A DNA stretch of 38,645 bases from Bacillota bacterium (GTDB lineage Bacteria > Bacillota > Sulfobacillia > Sulfobacillales > JAIMBI01), in contig JAKATP010000013.1 in assembly GCA_021818685.1 (NCBI GenBank), positions 1 through 38,645 of the forward strand, written 5' to 3'. Below, piece after piece: positions 23,828 through 31,131 of this stretch (its first letter is position 1; each line of letters begins with the position of its first letter). The position numbers and the translations under genes were made by a program. Below the pieces are notes generated by a model. That model was given only the letters and a program-made list of their open reading frames with translations, was not told where the DNA came from and ran no database searches.

Positions 23828-24699
23828 GTGGACGGTGCTTCCGGATCGGGATGCTCGGGGCCGAGGGCCACCGGCCGCTGGTCGGAATCCACCCAGTCGC
23901 TGTAGCTGCCCGCATAAAGCCGCGGGGAGAGTCCGGCCAGGGTCATGGCCATGATGTTCACCGTGGCGGTCACCCCCGAACCACAGTAGACAACGGGCCT
24001 GCTCGGCAGGCGCGCAAACCGCCGGGCTAGGTCCGCCGCGGGACGAAAGTTACCCCTCTCATCGAGCGCGCGGGTGTACTCGTAAAGCCGCGCGCCCGGT
24101 ATGTGCCCGGCGCGGCGGTCGAGTGGCTCCTGCTCACCCCGGTAACGCGGCCCGGCGCGACTGTCCACCAGCGCTCCTGCCCGGGCAGCCCGCTCCACCT
24201 CCCCATGATCCTGCACCAGGAGATCCGGGCGGGGATGAGGTTCAAAGTGGGCCGGGGCATACCGCGGCACGTCCGAGGTCATCTCGCCGCCGATTTCGGT
24301 CCAGGCCGAGAGGCCGCCGTCCAGAATCTGAACCTGGTCGTGGCCAAAGTAGCGGAGGAGCCACCACAGGCGGCCCGCGTATTCGCCCGCCTGGGCGTCA
24401 TACGCCACGACGAGGCTGTCGTTCCCGATGCCGACCCGGGCCAGAGTGGCCGCGAAACGCTCGGGGTCGGGAAGCGGATGCCGCCCACCGGGTCCCACGG
24501 CGGGCGAGGAAAGGTCTTCTTCGAGGTCCAGATAGACGGCGCCCGGAATATGTCCGGTCAGATAGGCGGCCCGTCCCGCTTTCGGATCGGCGAGACTAAA
24601 GCGGGTGTCGACCACCCGCAGCCGGGGGTCGCCGAGGCGCGCTCGAAGGGTCCGCGCGTCAACCACGGGATGAAGAGTTGAAGGTGCCGTCGGATCCAC
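23824..24699 (-). CDS. Thiosulfate/3-mercaptopyruvate sulfurtransferase (two-domain rhodanese)
   Basis: A 291-residue tandem rhodanese. The N-domain is inactive, with YDAQAGEYAGRLWWLLRYFG where a Cys loop would be. The C-domain carries the active loop YCGSGVTA, with Cys239 as the persulfide-forming residue. CGSGVTA is the form seen in sulfurtransferases that act on mercaptopyruvate or thiosulfate; CRKGVT would be the classical rhodanese form. GHIPGAVYLD and GHIPGARLYEY mark the two domains. GTG 24699 follows GGGGAGGAG at seven bases; the frame is open further upstream without a site. It could feed sulfur to the nearby ThiF-ThiS pathway, but it is on the other strand and not co-transcribed. 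Confidence 0.92.
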   Translation of the reverse strand: MDPTAPSTLHPVVDARTLRARLGDPRLRVVDTRFSLADPKAGRAAYLTGHIPGAVYLDLEEDLSSPAVGPGGRHPLPDPERFAATLARVGIGNDSLVVAYDAQAGEYAGRLWWLLRYFGHDQVQILDGGLSAWTEIGGEMTSDVPRYAPAHFEPHPRPDLLVQDHGEVERAARAGALVDSRAGPRYRGEQEPLDRRAGHIPGARLYEYTRALDERGNFRPAADLARRFARLPSRPVVYCGSGVTATVNIMAMTLAGLSPRLYAGSYSDWVDSDQRPVALGPEHPDPEAPST

Positions 24700-24817
24700 G
24701 TGAATCTCCTCCCCGCGCTCCGCGTTGTCCTTGCCCAACCTGTTGGTCCCTACCTTAGCATGAGACACGGCCTGAGAGCATGAGCAGCGAGCCATGTGCT
24801 CTGAGCTTCGCGTAAGA

Positions 24818-24833
24818 CCTTTCTTAAGAAGGG
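24818..24833. repeat. 16-base palindrome in the divergent intergenic region
   Basis: CCTTTCTTAAGAAGGG is an inverted repeat (eight pairs, one T-G) in an otherwise GC-rich spacer between the sulfurtransferase and a membrane protein. It could be an operator; no regulator can be assigned. The rest of the 279-base spacer 24700-24978 shows no convincing gene. Confidence 0.4.
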
Positions 24834-24978
24834 ATGAGCGGGGACGCGAACCCGGACCGCGCCGCGAACGTATTAGCGAGAGGAATCAAGCAGCGGCTGA
24901 ACCGGCTCCTGCGCCCGACCGGTGCGGAGCCAGGCAAGAGGCCCGCAGGATTCACGCGATTCCGAAGGAGGGTGTCCC

Positions 24979-25632
24979 TTGAGCAGGCCGGAAGAATGGC
25001 AAAACCGCGACGCACGTGTGCTCAATCAAGGGTGGCCGGACGGCCCTCGCTCTTACCCGGAGCGAGACTACGGGGCAGACTCGCCGATATATGCGCCTCC
25101 GGGACGGCCGGAGTCGGAGTCATGGCTCCGCCTCTTTTTTCCGTGGACCCATTTCCTGCTCCGGCCGTGGAATCCCGCCCGCCGCCGCGAGTCCGCAGAT
25201 CATCTGGGCGCGCAGATACTGGTGAACGCCATCTTGGTGGGTTTGGTGGCGGCGGGATGGGTTAGCACCGGCTCCCTTCGCACGGCCGTCCTGGCCGGGG
25301 TCGGATTTGGCGCCTTTGTGGCCGTCTCCGGGTTTTTGGTGCGATTTGTCGCGGGGGAACTGGGCGCCCCCAACATGCCCGACCGCCTCTTTGCAGTCGC
25401 CGTGGATGCGTCCTGCGCCCTCGTCTTGATGCTCTTAGCGTTCCGGTTCGGGTATCTGATCCCGGGCCTCCTCCTGCTCACGCTCTACTTCGTGGCGCTG
25501 GTCAAGGGCGTGCGGCACTGGGCGGGATTCAGCCGTCTGCGCGCGCTCGGCACCGTCTACCTGGCGCTCGAGGTTGGGATGGTGGGCTCGGCGGCGCTCG
25601 TCCTCGGTGCGGTGGTGGTTCTGCACGCCTGA
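24979..25632 (+). CDS. Hypothetical integral membrane protein
   Basis: A 217-residue protein with a soluble N-terminal part of about 70 residues, rich in Pro, Arg and Asp, followed by four or five hydrophobic segments (about 85-105, 108-130, 145-160, 162-180, 195-215). The short FFPWTHFLLRPWNPARR stretch just before the membrane part resembles the beginning of some Yip1-like proteins, but the match is too weak to name a family. TTG 24979 follows GAAGGAGGG at about seven bases; this strong site decides the start over earlier in-frame codons. It is followed by the Old Yellow Enzyme gene with 29 bases between, so they may be co-transcribed. Confidence 0.65.
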   Translation: MSRPEEWQNRDARVLNQGWPDGPRSYPERDYGADSPIYAPPGRPESESWLRLFFPWTHFLLRPWNPARRRESADHLGAQILVNAILVGLVAAGWVSTGSLRTAVLAGVGFGAFVAVSGFLVRFVAGELGAPNMPDRLFAVAVDASCALVLMLLAFRFGYLIPGLLLLTLYFVALVKGVRHWAGFSRLRALGTVYLALEVGMVGSAALVLGAVVVLHA

Positions 25633-25661
25633 GTGGGAGACGGCCGCTTCAGGGTAAAATC

Positions 25662-26714
25662 GTGTCTGAGGTGACATCCCTGGCCACGCTTTTTGAACCG
25701 TTTCAGTTGCAGGATCTGGTGTTAAAGAACCGTATCGTCATGTCCCCCATGTGCCAGTACTCGGTGGATGCCCACGACGGACGTTTGAACGCCTGGCACT
25801 ATGTCCACTACGTAAGCCGCGCCGTCGGCGGCACCGGTCTTATTCTGGTGGAAATGACCGATGTAGAACCGAACGGCCGCATCACGGCTGGCGATTCCGG
25901 CATCTGGGACGACAGTCACATCGAGCCGCTGGCGCGGATTGCCGAACAGGTGCACCGCTACGGCGCCAAGTTCGGAGTGCAGATCGCCCACGCCGGCCGT
26001 AAGGCCACCGATCCCTCGTGGGATGTGGTGGCGCCCTCGGCCATCCGTTTCTCCGAGCGTCTCCCTATGCCGCGTGCGCTGACGACCGACGAGTGCGAGC
26101 GGCTGGTGGAGAAGTTTGCCGCCGCAGCCCGGCGGGTTGTGGCCGCGGGTGGGGACACTATTGAACTGCACGGCGCGCACGGCTATCTGCTGAACCAGTT
26201 CATGTCCCCCGGTTCGAATCACCGGACAGACCGTTATGGCGAACCGACGCGCTTTCCGGTGGAAGTCATCGAGGCCGTCCGTGCCCAACTGCCGGCCGGT
26301 ATGCCGCTCTTTATGCGGGTCTCGGCTGTCGAGTACAGCCCGGAGGGCTATGGGCTTGAGCACCTTGTCGAAATGGCGGGCGCGTTTCATAAGGCCGGCG
26401 TCGATCTCTTTGACGTGTCATCCGGCTCCAACTACCCGACCGGGCCCGACCAGGTGTACCCCGGCTATCAGGTGCCGTTTGCTGACCGCATCAAGCAGGC
26501 GCTGCAGGTACCGGTCATGGCTGTCGGCATGCTGGAGGACCCGCGGCTCGCGGAGGCCGTGATTGCGGAGGGGCGCGCCGATCTGGTCGCCATCGGTCGC
26601 GGGCACCTCGCCCATCCCTACTGGACCAATGCCGCCGCCCTGGAGCTGGGGGCGCCCGTCCAGACCCCTTGGGAATACGACCGGGCCTTCCCCCAGGCGA
26701 ACAAGCGCGCATGA
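25662..26714 (+). CDS. Old Yellow Enzyme family NADPH:flavin oxidoreductase (YqjM/NamA-like)
   Basis: A 350-residue FMN-dependent ene-reductase. MSPMCQYS near 27-34 holds Cys31, the redox-tuning Cys of the YqjM class. HGAHGYLLNQFMSPGSN holds the substrate-binding His170 and His173, and VGMLEDPRLAEAVIAEGRAD with IGRG forms the FMN phosphate site. Such enzymes reduce activated C=C bonds and help detoxify electrophiles. The length of 350 is typical of YqjM homologues (about 340). The start GTG 25662 has only AGGG seven bases upstream; GTG 25671 is an alternative. It overlaps the next gene (ATGA), so it is co-translated with a DNA glycosylase. Confidence 0.92.
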   Translation: MSEVTSLATLFEPFQLQDLVLKNRIVMSPMCQYSVDAHDGRLNAWHYVHYVSRAVGGTGLILVEMTDVEPNGRITAGDSGIWDDSHIEPLARIAEQVHRYGAKFGVQIAHAGRKATDPSWDVVAPSAIRFSERLPMPRALTTDECERLVEKFAAAARRVVAAGGDTIELHGAHGYLLNQFMSPGSNHRTDRYGEPTRFPVEVIEAVRAQLPAGMPLFMRVSAVEYSPEGYGLEHLVEMAGAFHKAGVDLFDVSSGSNYPTGPDQVYPGYQVPFADRIKQALQVPVMAVGMLEDPRLAEAVIAEGRADLVAIGRGHLAHPYWTNAAALELGAPVQTPWEYDRAFPQANKRA

Positions 26715-27868
26715 CGTCGGCACTGCCCGCGCGCCTCATGGCCGAGTCCCTGCGCGCCGTGACCGGTGAGGCGCTCGTGGACACGGTATCCCGGCTGGGC
26801 GCCGTACAGATGGATCCGGTCCAGGTCGTGGCCCCGGCCCACCTGTGGACGCTCTCACTCCGGCGGGGGCCCACGACCAACCCGGATCTCGATGCGGCCC
26901 TAGAAGCCGGCGAGGTGCTCGAAGGATATACGCATGCCCGCTGCTTGTTGGCAGCCGCCGACGGGGCCGCCCTGGTCCAGCGGTGGCGGGAGCGGCGATC
27001 GCGGAACGGGGCTCGCGCCTACGGCGTGACGGACGAGATGCGAGCCGTCATGGCCCGGATCGAAAAGGAGCCCGGTCTGGCGGCACGCGAGCTGTTGTCT
27101 GAGCGTCGGGTGCAGGGGTGGTGGGAGCCGGCGGACCGGAGAACCGCCAAGGCGACGACGATCGCGCTCGATCTCCTCTGGATGGAGGGGCGACTCGTGG
27201 TGTGCGGCCGCGGACCCGAGGGCAAGCGCTACGACCTCCTGGCCCGTCGGCATCCGGACCTGGATGCCATGATTGAGCATCTGCCGGAGAACGACGCACG
27301 GCAGGCGGCCCTTCGCCATACGGCCCGAAGCTGGAAGGTTTACCGCCCGGCCTGGGCCGCGGCGGGCTTCGGACGGGGGGCGCCGGCCGAGCGGCGGCGT
27401 TGGCAGGGGTGGCTCATGGAGACCGGGGAGGTCCATGCGGAGCGCCTGGGCGACCGGGACGTCTTGGTCCACCGCACGCTCCCGCACGACGTGGAGCCCT
27501 TCGTCGGCACATGCCTGCTTGCTCCCCTTGACAACCTGCTCTGGTCGCGCGCCCGGCTTGAGAGCCTGTTCGGCTTTTCGTATCGCTGGGAGGTGTACAC
27601 TCCGGGGGAGCGCCGCCGCATCGGGCCCTACAATATGCCCGTTCTCTGGCAAGGTGCTTTTTGGGGGCAGGCCGATCCGCAGATGGTGAACGGCCGGCTG
27701 TCCGTGCGGTGGCATCCGGACACCGGCCGCCGGGTGCCGGACGCAGTCCGCGCAGCCGGTCGGGAGGCGAGCAAGCTCGCGCGCGCCATCAGGGGGGCGC
27801 CGGCCGCCGGGCGTATACGCTCCAGCCGTCCGCAGGCGGAGGCGGTGCCGGGGCCCGCGCCTCGATGA
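26711..27868 (+). CDS. Winged-helix DNA glycosylase of the AlkX/YcaQ (HTH_42) family
   Basis: A 385-residue DNA repair enzyme. The family remove alkylated bases and unhook interstrand crosslinks. RLGAVQMDPVQVVAPAHL holds the catalytic Q-x-D motif (Gln33-Met34-Asp35), the form found in YcaQ/AlkX; AlkZ enzymes have Q-x-Q. Further landmarks are YTHARCLL near 76-83 and, towards the C-terminus, APLDNLLWSRARLESLFGF then YRWEVYTPGERRR, both strongly conserved. The last 25 residues are Ala/Arg/Pro-rich and overlap the opposing pheA gene by 80 bases. Co-translation with the ene-reductase suggests a joint response to electrophilic or alkylating stress. Confidence 0.85.
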   Translation: MTSALPARLMAESLRAVTGEALVDTVSRLGAVQMDPVQVVAPAHLWTLSLRRGPTTNPDLDAALEAGEVLEGYTHARCLLAAADGAALVQRWRERRSRNGARAYGVTDEMRAVMARIEKEPGLAARELLSERRVQGWWEPADRRTAKATTIALDLLWMEGRLVVCGRGPEGKRYDLLARRHPDLDAMIEHLPENDARQAALRHTARSWKVYRPAWAAAGFGRGAPAERRRWQGWLMETGEVHAERLGDRDVLVHRTLPHDVEPFVGTCLLAPLDNLLWSRARLESLFGFSYRWEVYTPGERRRIGPYNMPVLWQGAFWGQADPQMVNGRLSVRWHPDTGRRVPDAVRAAGREASKLARAIRGAPAAGRIRSSRPQAEAVPGPAPR

Positions 27869-28583
27869 GGACGTGCGCGTCCGGCAGCGGCAGCACGCGC
27901 TCGAGCACCGCCCCCACGGTCGACAGCTCCCGGAGCGCGGCCGATAGAGCCCCCGGATGCGTCGCCCGCACGACCCCGCTCAGCCGCACCGGACCCGTTG
28001 CGGGCGCCGCGGACGCGCGGGCGAGGAGCCAAAAGCGGGTTTCATTGCCGGGAACCGCGGCCACGTCCCGATCCAGGATCACGAGGCCGTATTGTTCCGC
28101 GGCGGCCGGACTGCACAGCGCGGCCCGGGTGACATCACCCTCGGCGGCCACCTCGCGGGCCGCGCTGGCCGTGTTGGAGCGGGCATCCGCGGACAGGCCA
28201 TGCTGCGCCAGATAGGGGGCACACTGGGCGAGCGCTTGCGGGTGGGAGAGGACGCGCCTCACGTTTGGCAGGCGGGCTTGGGGCAGGCCGGCCAGGACGT
28301 GACGCACGGGCAGCCACAGGTCGGCGGTGATGTACGTCCCGGAGCGCCAGAAGCGCTCGGCCTGGCCGGCGACCGGTCCGGCGTAGGTGTTTTCCACCGG
28401 AACCACCCCGTAGAGAAGCTCTCCGTCACGGACGCCCCGAAACACGTCCTCGAAACGTTTGTGCCCCGCCCGGGGGAGTCCGGGCGCGAGGATCGCGCCG
28501 GCCGCCTCTGCATATGCGCCCGGCTCTCCCTGAAATCCCACGGCCCGTTTCGGATCGCGGCGGGGTGTCGCCCTTCGTGCCAT
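27789..28583 (-). CDS. pheA: Prephenate dehydratase with degenerate ACT domain
   Basis: A 264-residue enzyme converting prephenate to phenylpyruvate in phenylalanine synthesis. The catalytic domain covers about 13-190: VGFQGEPGAYAEAA at the start, VVPVENTYAGPV near 60-72 and NETRFWLLA with the hallmark Thr-Arg-Phe at 182-184. A short ACT-like region follows (about 200-242), but the phenylalanine-binding ESRP motif is replaced by ERVLPLP, so feedback control is doubtful. The ATG at 28583 has no ribosome site; a promoter lies so close that the transcript is probably leaderless. The 3' end overlaps the opposing glycosylase gene. Confidence 0.87.
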   Translation of the reverse strand: MARRATPRRDPKRAVGFQGEPGAYAEAAGAILAPGLPRAGHKRFEDVFRGVRDGELLYGVVPVENTYAGPVAGQAERFWRSGTYITADLWLPVRHVLAGLPQARLPNVRRVLSHPQALAQCAPYLAQHGLSADARSNTASAAREVAAEGDVTRAALCSPAAAEQYGLVILDRDVAAVPGNETRFWLLARASAAPATGPVRLSGVVRATHPGALSAALRELSTVGAVLERVLPLPDAHVLIEARAPAPPPPADGWSVYARRPAPP

Positions 28584-28596
28584 ATCGCCGATATGG
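28580..28596. promoter_or_regulatory. Inverted repeat covering the pheA start codon
   Basis: CCATATC-GCC-GATATGG is a perfect seven-base inverted repeat with a three-base spacer. It includes the pheA start codon (complement of CAT, 28581-28583) and overlaps the predicted -10 box, a good place for a repressor. Confidence 0.5.
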
Positions 28597-28621
28597 TAGG
28601 ACAGGGAGAGACTTTGGACAA
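28593..28621 (-). promoter_or_regulatory. Predicted promoter of pheA, leaderless transcript
   Basis: On the minus strand TTGTCC (28621-28616) and TACCAT (28598-28593) are exactly 17 bases apart. Transcription would begin at about the ATG itself, whose first base lies ten bases after the -10. With no ribosome site present, a leaderless mRNA is the simplest reading. Confidence 0.55.
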
Positions 28622-28713
28622 CTGGGGACAGGCGGCCCGTCTTGCCGCATAAGATGTCCGGGGAATCCAAAACCCCTATGGTAATGTGGGTAAGGAGGTG
28701 GGAGGTATTGCCG

Positions 28714-29937
28714 TTGGATGACGGGCATACGCCATCGAACGAGCTTGCCGCCTTCGTTGAGTGGTTGCCGATGCACCACGATGCCACCCTCCAGATGCAG
28801 CCGGACGTCATGATCCTGGCGGCCCGTTACGGGGATGGCCACATGCGGGCCGCCAAGGCCCTGGCGCTGGAGCTGCTCTGGAAGCACCCGCACATCCGGG
28901 TGGGGCTTCTCGACTATTACGGATTCGTGAGTCCCCGGCTCGACTACACCATTCGCTGGGCGTACCTAAGTTCGGTCCAGAAGGCCCCCTGGCTCTGGCG
29001 CTGGTTTTATCTATCGACCCAGCACATCGACCCGGAGTCGACGACTCAGGCGCTTTTGAACCGGATCGGCATTCAGCGCTTTTTCGAGGCCGTGAGTCCC
29101 CATCCGCCGCGGGTGGTCGTCTCCACCTACCCGACGGCGGCCGGCGTGGTGGCTACCCTCAAGCGGCGCGGCCGCCTGGACGTGACCAACTTCGTCGTCA
29201 TGACCGACTACAGCGTGCACTCGCAGTGGATCCACCGTGGCGTCGATCGCTATTTCGTCGGCTGCGAGGACATGGTGGACGAGATGCGCGGACGCGGCAT
29301 CGACCCGAGTAACGTTGAAGTGACCGGGATTCCCGTCGACGGACGTTTCCAGCTGCCGGTGGCCCGGGACGAAGTCCTGCGCCGCATCGGTCTGCGGGAT
29401 CAGCCGACCGTGCTGTACATGGGGGGGTCATACCTGCCTCAGACCAAGTTCGTGCGGGTCTTGCAGGAGCTGGACCGCATCGGCGCGCCGCACAACCTTA
29501 TCATCGGAGCGGGGCGGGAGCCCGCGAGACTCCGGGCCGCCCGCGCCTTTGAGCGCCAGAGCCGCCACCCGACCGCGGCGCTCGGCTATGTCGATAATGT
29601 CCACGAGCTTATGGGCGCATCGGATCTGATGGTCTCGAAGGCGGGAGGCCTCACGGTCACGGAGTCGCTCTGCCGTTCGCTGCCGCTTGTCATCTACCGG
29701 CAAATTCCGGGTCAGGAGGAGGCCAACGCACAGTTCCTGGTTCGGCATGGCGCCGGCGTCATCGCGCATAATCCGCGTGGCGTGGCGGCCGTCGTGAACG
29801 ACCTCCTGCGCCATCCTGGCAAGCTGAAGCGTATGGCCCGTCAGGCGCACGATCTCGGGCGCCCGCAGGCCGCCGCCGCCGTCGCTGACGCGGTCCAGGC
29901 CGCCCTCGAAAGGCCGCGTCTGCATGCGCCTGCTTAA
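28714..29937 (+). CDS. UgtP/MGDG-synthase-like diacylglycerol glycosyltransferase
   Basis: A 407-residue GT28-type glycosyltransferase likely to add hexose to diacylglycerol at the inner membrane face, giving glycolipid. The N-domain has MILAARYGDGHMRAAKALA (Gly40-Asp41-Gly42-His43), the MGDG-synthase signature, and VVSTYPTAAGV. The C-domain has LYMGGSYLPQTKF, then LGYVDNVHELMGASDLMVSK and AGGLTVTESL, which form the nucleotide-sugar site. TTG 28714 is chosen because GGGAGG lies eight bases upstream; the frame extends further without a site. It starts a three-gene operon with an MFS carrier and a NodB-like protein. Sugar and acceptor are inferred from the family. Confidence 0.85.
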   Translation: MDDGHTPSNELAAFVEWLPMHHDATLQMQPDVMILAARYGDGHMRAAKALALELLWKHPHIRVGLLDYYGFVSPRLDYTIRWAYLSSVQKAPWLWRWFYLSTQHIDPESTTQALLNRIGIQRFFEAVSPHPPRVVVSTYPTAAGVVATLKRRGRLDVTNFVVMTDYSVHSQWIHRGVDRYFVGCEDMVDEMRGRGIDPSNVEVTGIPVDGRFQLPVARDEVLRRIGLRDQPTVLYMGGSYLPQTKFVRVLQELDRIGAPHNLIIGAGREPARLRAARAFERQSRHPTAALGYVDNVHELMGASDLMVSKAGGLTVTESLCRSLPLVIYRQIPGQEEANAQFLVRHGAGVIAHNPRGVAAVVNDLLRHPGKLKRMARQAHDLGRPQAAAAVADAVQAALERPRLHAPA

Positions 29938-31126
29938 TCGCTGGTTTCCGTTTGAGGTCAATCCTACCCAATGGACCCTGATCGGCGTGTTGGCCACGGC
30001 CGAGTTTGCCCGCACGGCGCTGTTGGTGACCCTGCTGCCGGCCTTTGTCCAGGGGCCCCTCCGGAGCACGCTCGGCATCGCGGGCGTGGCTATCTCCGCG
30101 CACTATCTCCTCGACACGGCGGGCCGGAGCCCCGCCGGCTGGTTCGTGGACCGATTCGGGCCCCGGATCACGCTCATCATCGGAGTGGCCATCGAGATCG
30201 TGGCCCTGGTCTTGGCCATGCATGCCCACCGTCCGGTGTGGCTTATCGTGTTCCTGGCTCTCATGGGCGTGGGTACGGCATCCCATTGGCCGGCGGTGGT
30301 GACGGGTACAAATCGGATCACGCCCAGCAAGTACCGGGGGGCCATGATGGGCGCGGTGTTTGCCGGCTGGCTGACCGGCTCCGGCCTTGGCCCGGTCGCG
30401 CTCAACTTTGTGATGGGAAACCAGCTCACGGACCGCTTCGCGTTCGAGGTGCTGATCTGGGCCGATCTGGCGGCCTTCGCGCTGGTGCTGCTCCTGAATG
30501 GTCCGCGCCTGCGGGAGTTTTCGTCCGAGCCGCGGGTGCATCACGCCGCCCGCGGCTGGCGCGTCATCTGGCCGCTTCGGGTGGTGCTGCCGGGTATGTT
30601 GGTGCAGACCATGGTTCTCGGCCTCTTGATGCCGGTTCTGCGGCCGCTCACACACCGCGTGCTGCACCTGTCCCAGTGGCAGTTCGCGGCCCTCCTCCTC
30701 GGTGCGGGTGCGCTGACGGTCCTCTTATTGGTGCCGATGGGGCGGCTGGCCGATCACATGGGCCTCAAGGTGCCCCTAGTGGGAGGCTTCTGGTTGGCCG
30801 CCGCCTCCCTGCTGGGGCTGGCCTTTCTCCGCTCCTTCTGGGCGCTCCTCGGGGTGGGGGCTCTCCTGGGCCTCTCCTATTCACTCATCCTGCCCGCCTG
30901 GAACGCGTTTTTGGCGCGGATGATTCCGGCTGAACAGGAAGGACTTTTGTGGGGCCTCTTCATGACCGTGGAGGGCATCGGGCTCACGATCGGTCCGTCG
31001 GTGGGGGCGCGGCTGTTTGAAGTCGCCCCCCAGGCCCCGTTCTTACTGGCGGCCGCCATCTTGGTGGTTATGGGCTTCTTCTACTGGGCGTTTCATCTTC
31101 CCGCCCATGCGCGGGCCATCGTCTGA
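29924..31126 (+). CDS. Major facilitator superfamily transporter (possible glycolipid flippase)
   Basis: A 400-residue membrane protein with about twelve hydrophobic segments. The MFS loop motif appears as GWFVDRFGPRITLI near 73-86 and again in weaker form as GRLADHMGLKVPL in the second half. The start lies inside the end of the glycosyltransferase gene (14-base overlap), so the two are translationally coupled. In Staphylococcus aureus the ugtP homologue ypfP is paired with the MFS flippase ltaA, which moves diglucosyl-diacylglycerol outward; the same pairing here suggests a similar role. Sequence alone shows only MFS, and drug or metabolite export remains possible. Confidence 0.85.
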   Translation: MRLLNRWFPFEVNPTQWTLIGVLATAEFARTALLVTLLPAFVQGPLRSTLGIAGVAISAHYLLDTAGRSPAGWFVDRFGPRITLIIGVAIEIVALVLAMHAHRPVWLIVFLALMGVGTASHWPAVVTGTNRITPSKYRGAMMGAVFAGWLTGSGLGPVALNFVMGNQLTDRFAFEVLIWADLAAFALVLLLNGPRLREFSSEPRVHHAARGWRVIWPLRVVLPGMLVQTMVLGLLMPVLRPLTHRVLHLSQWQFAALLLGAGALTVLLLVPMGRLADHMGLKVPLVGGFWLAAASLLGLAFLRSFWALLGVGALLGLSYSLILPAWNAFLARMIPAEQEGLLWGLFMTVEGIGLTIGPSVGARLFEVAPQAPFLLAAAILVVMGFFYWAFHLPAHARAIV

Positions 31127-31131
31127 TCGCC

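Noticed and set aside
24834-24980. Small ORF starting after AAGAAGGG and running into the membrane protein gene
   Set aside because: It has no recognisable family and most of it overlaps the next gene in another frame; only the first part could be a leader peptide, and nothing supports that.
25655-25671. Leaderless start of the Old Yellow Enzyme gene after TAAAAT
   Set aside because: No -35 and an AGGG site at normal spacing from GTG 25662; evidence is weaker than for pheA.
28679-28687. Extended -10 (TGG-TAATGT) before the glycosyltransferase
   Set aside because: No -35 partner; kept only as a possibility and not listed as a feature.
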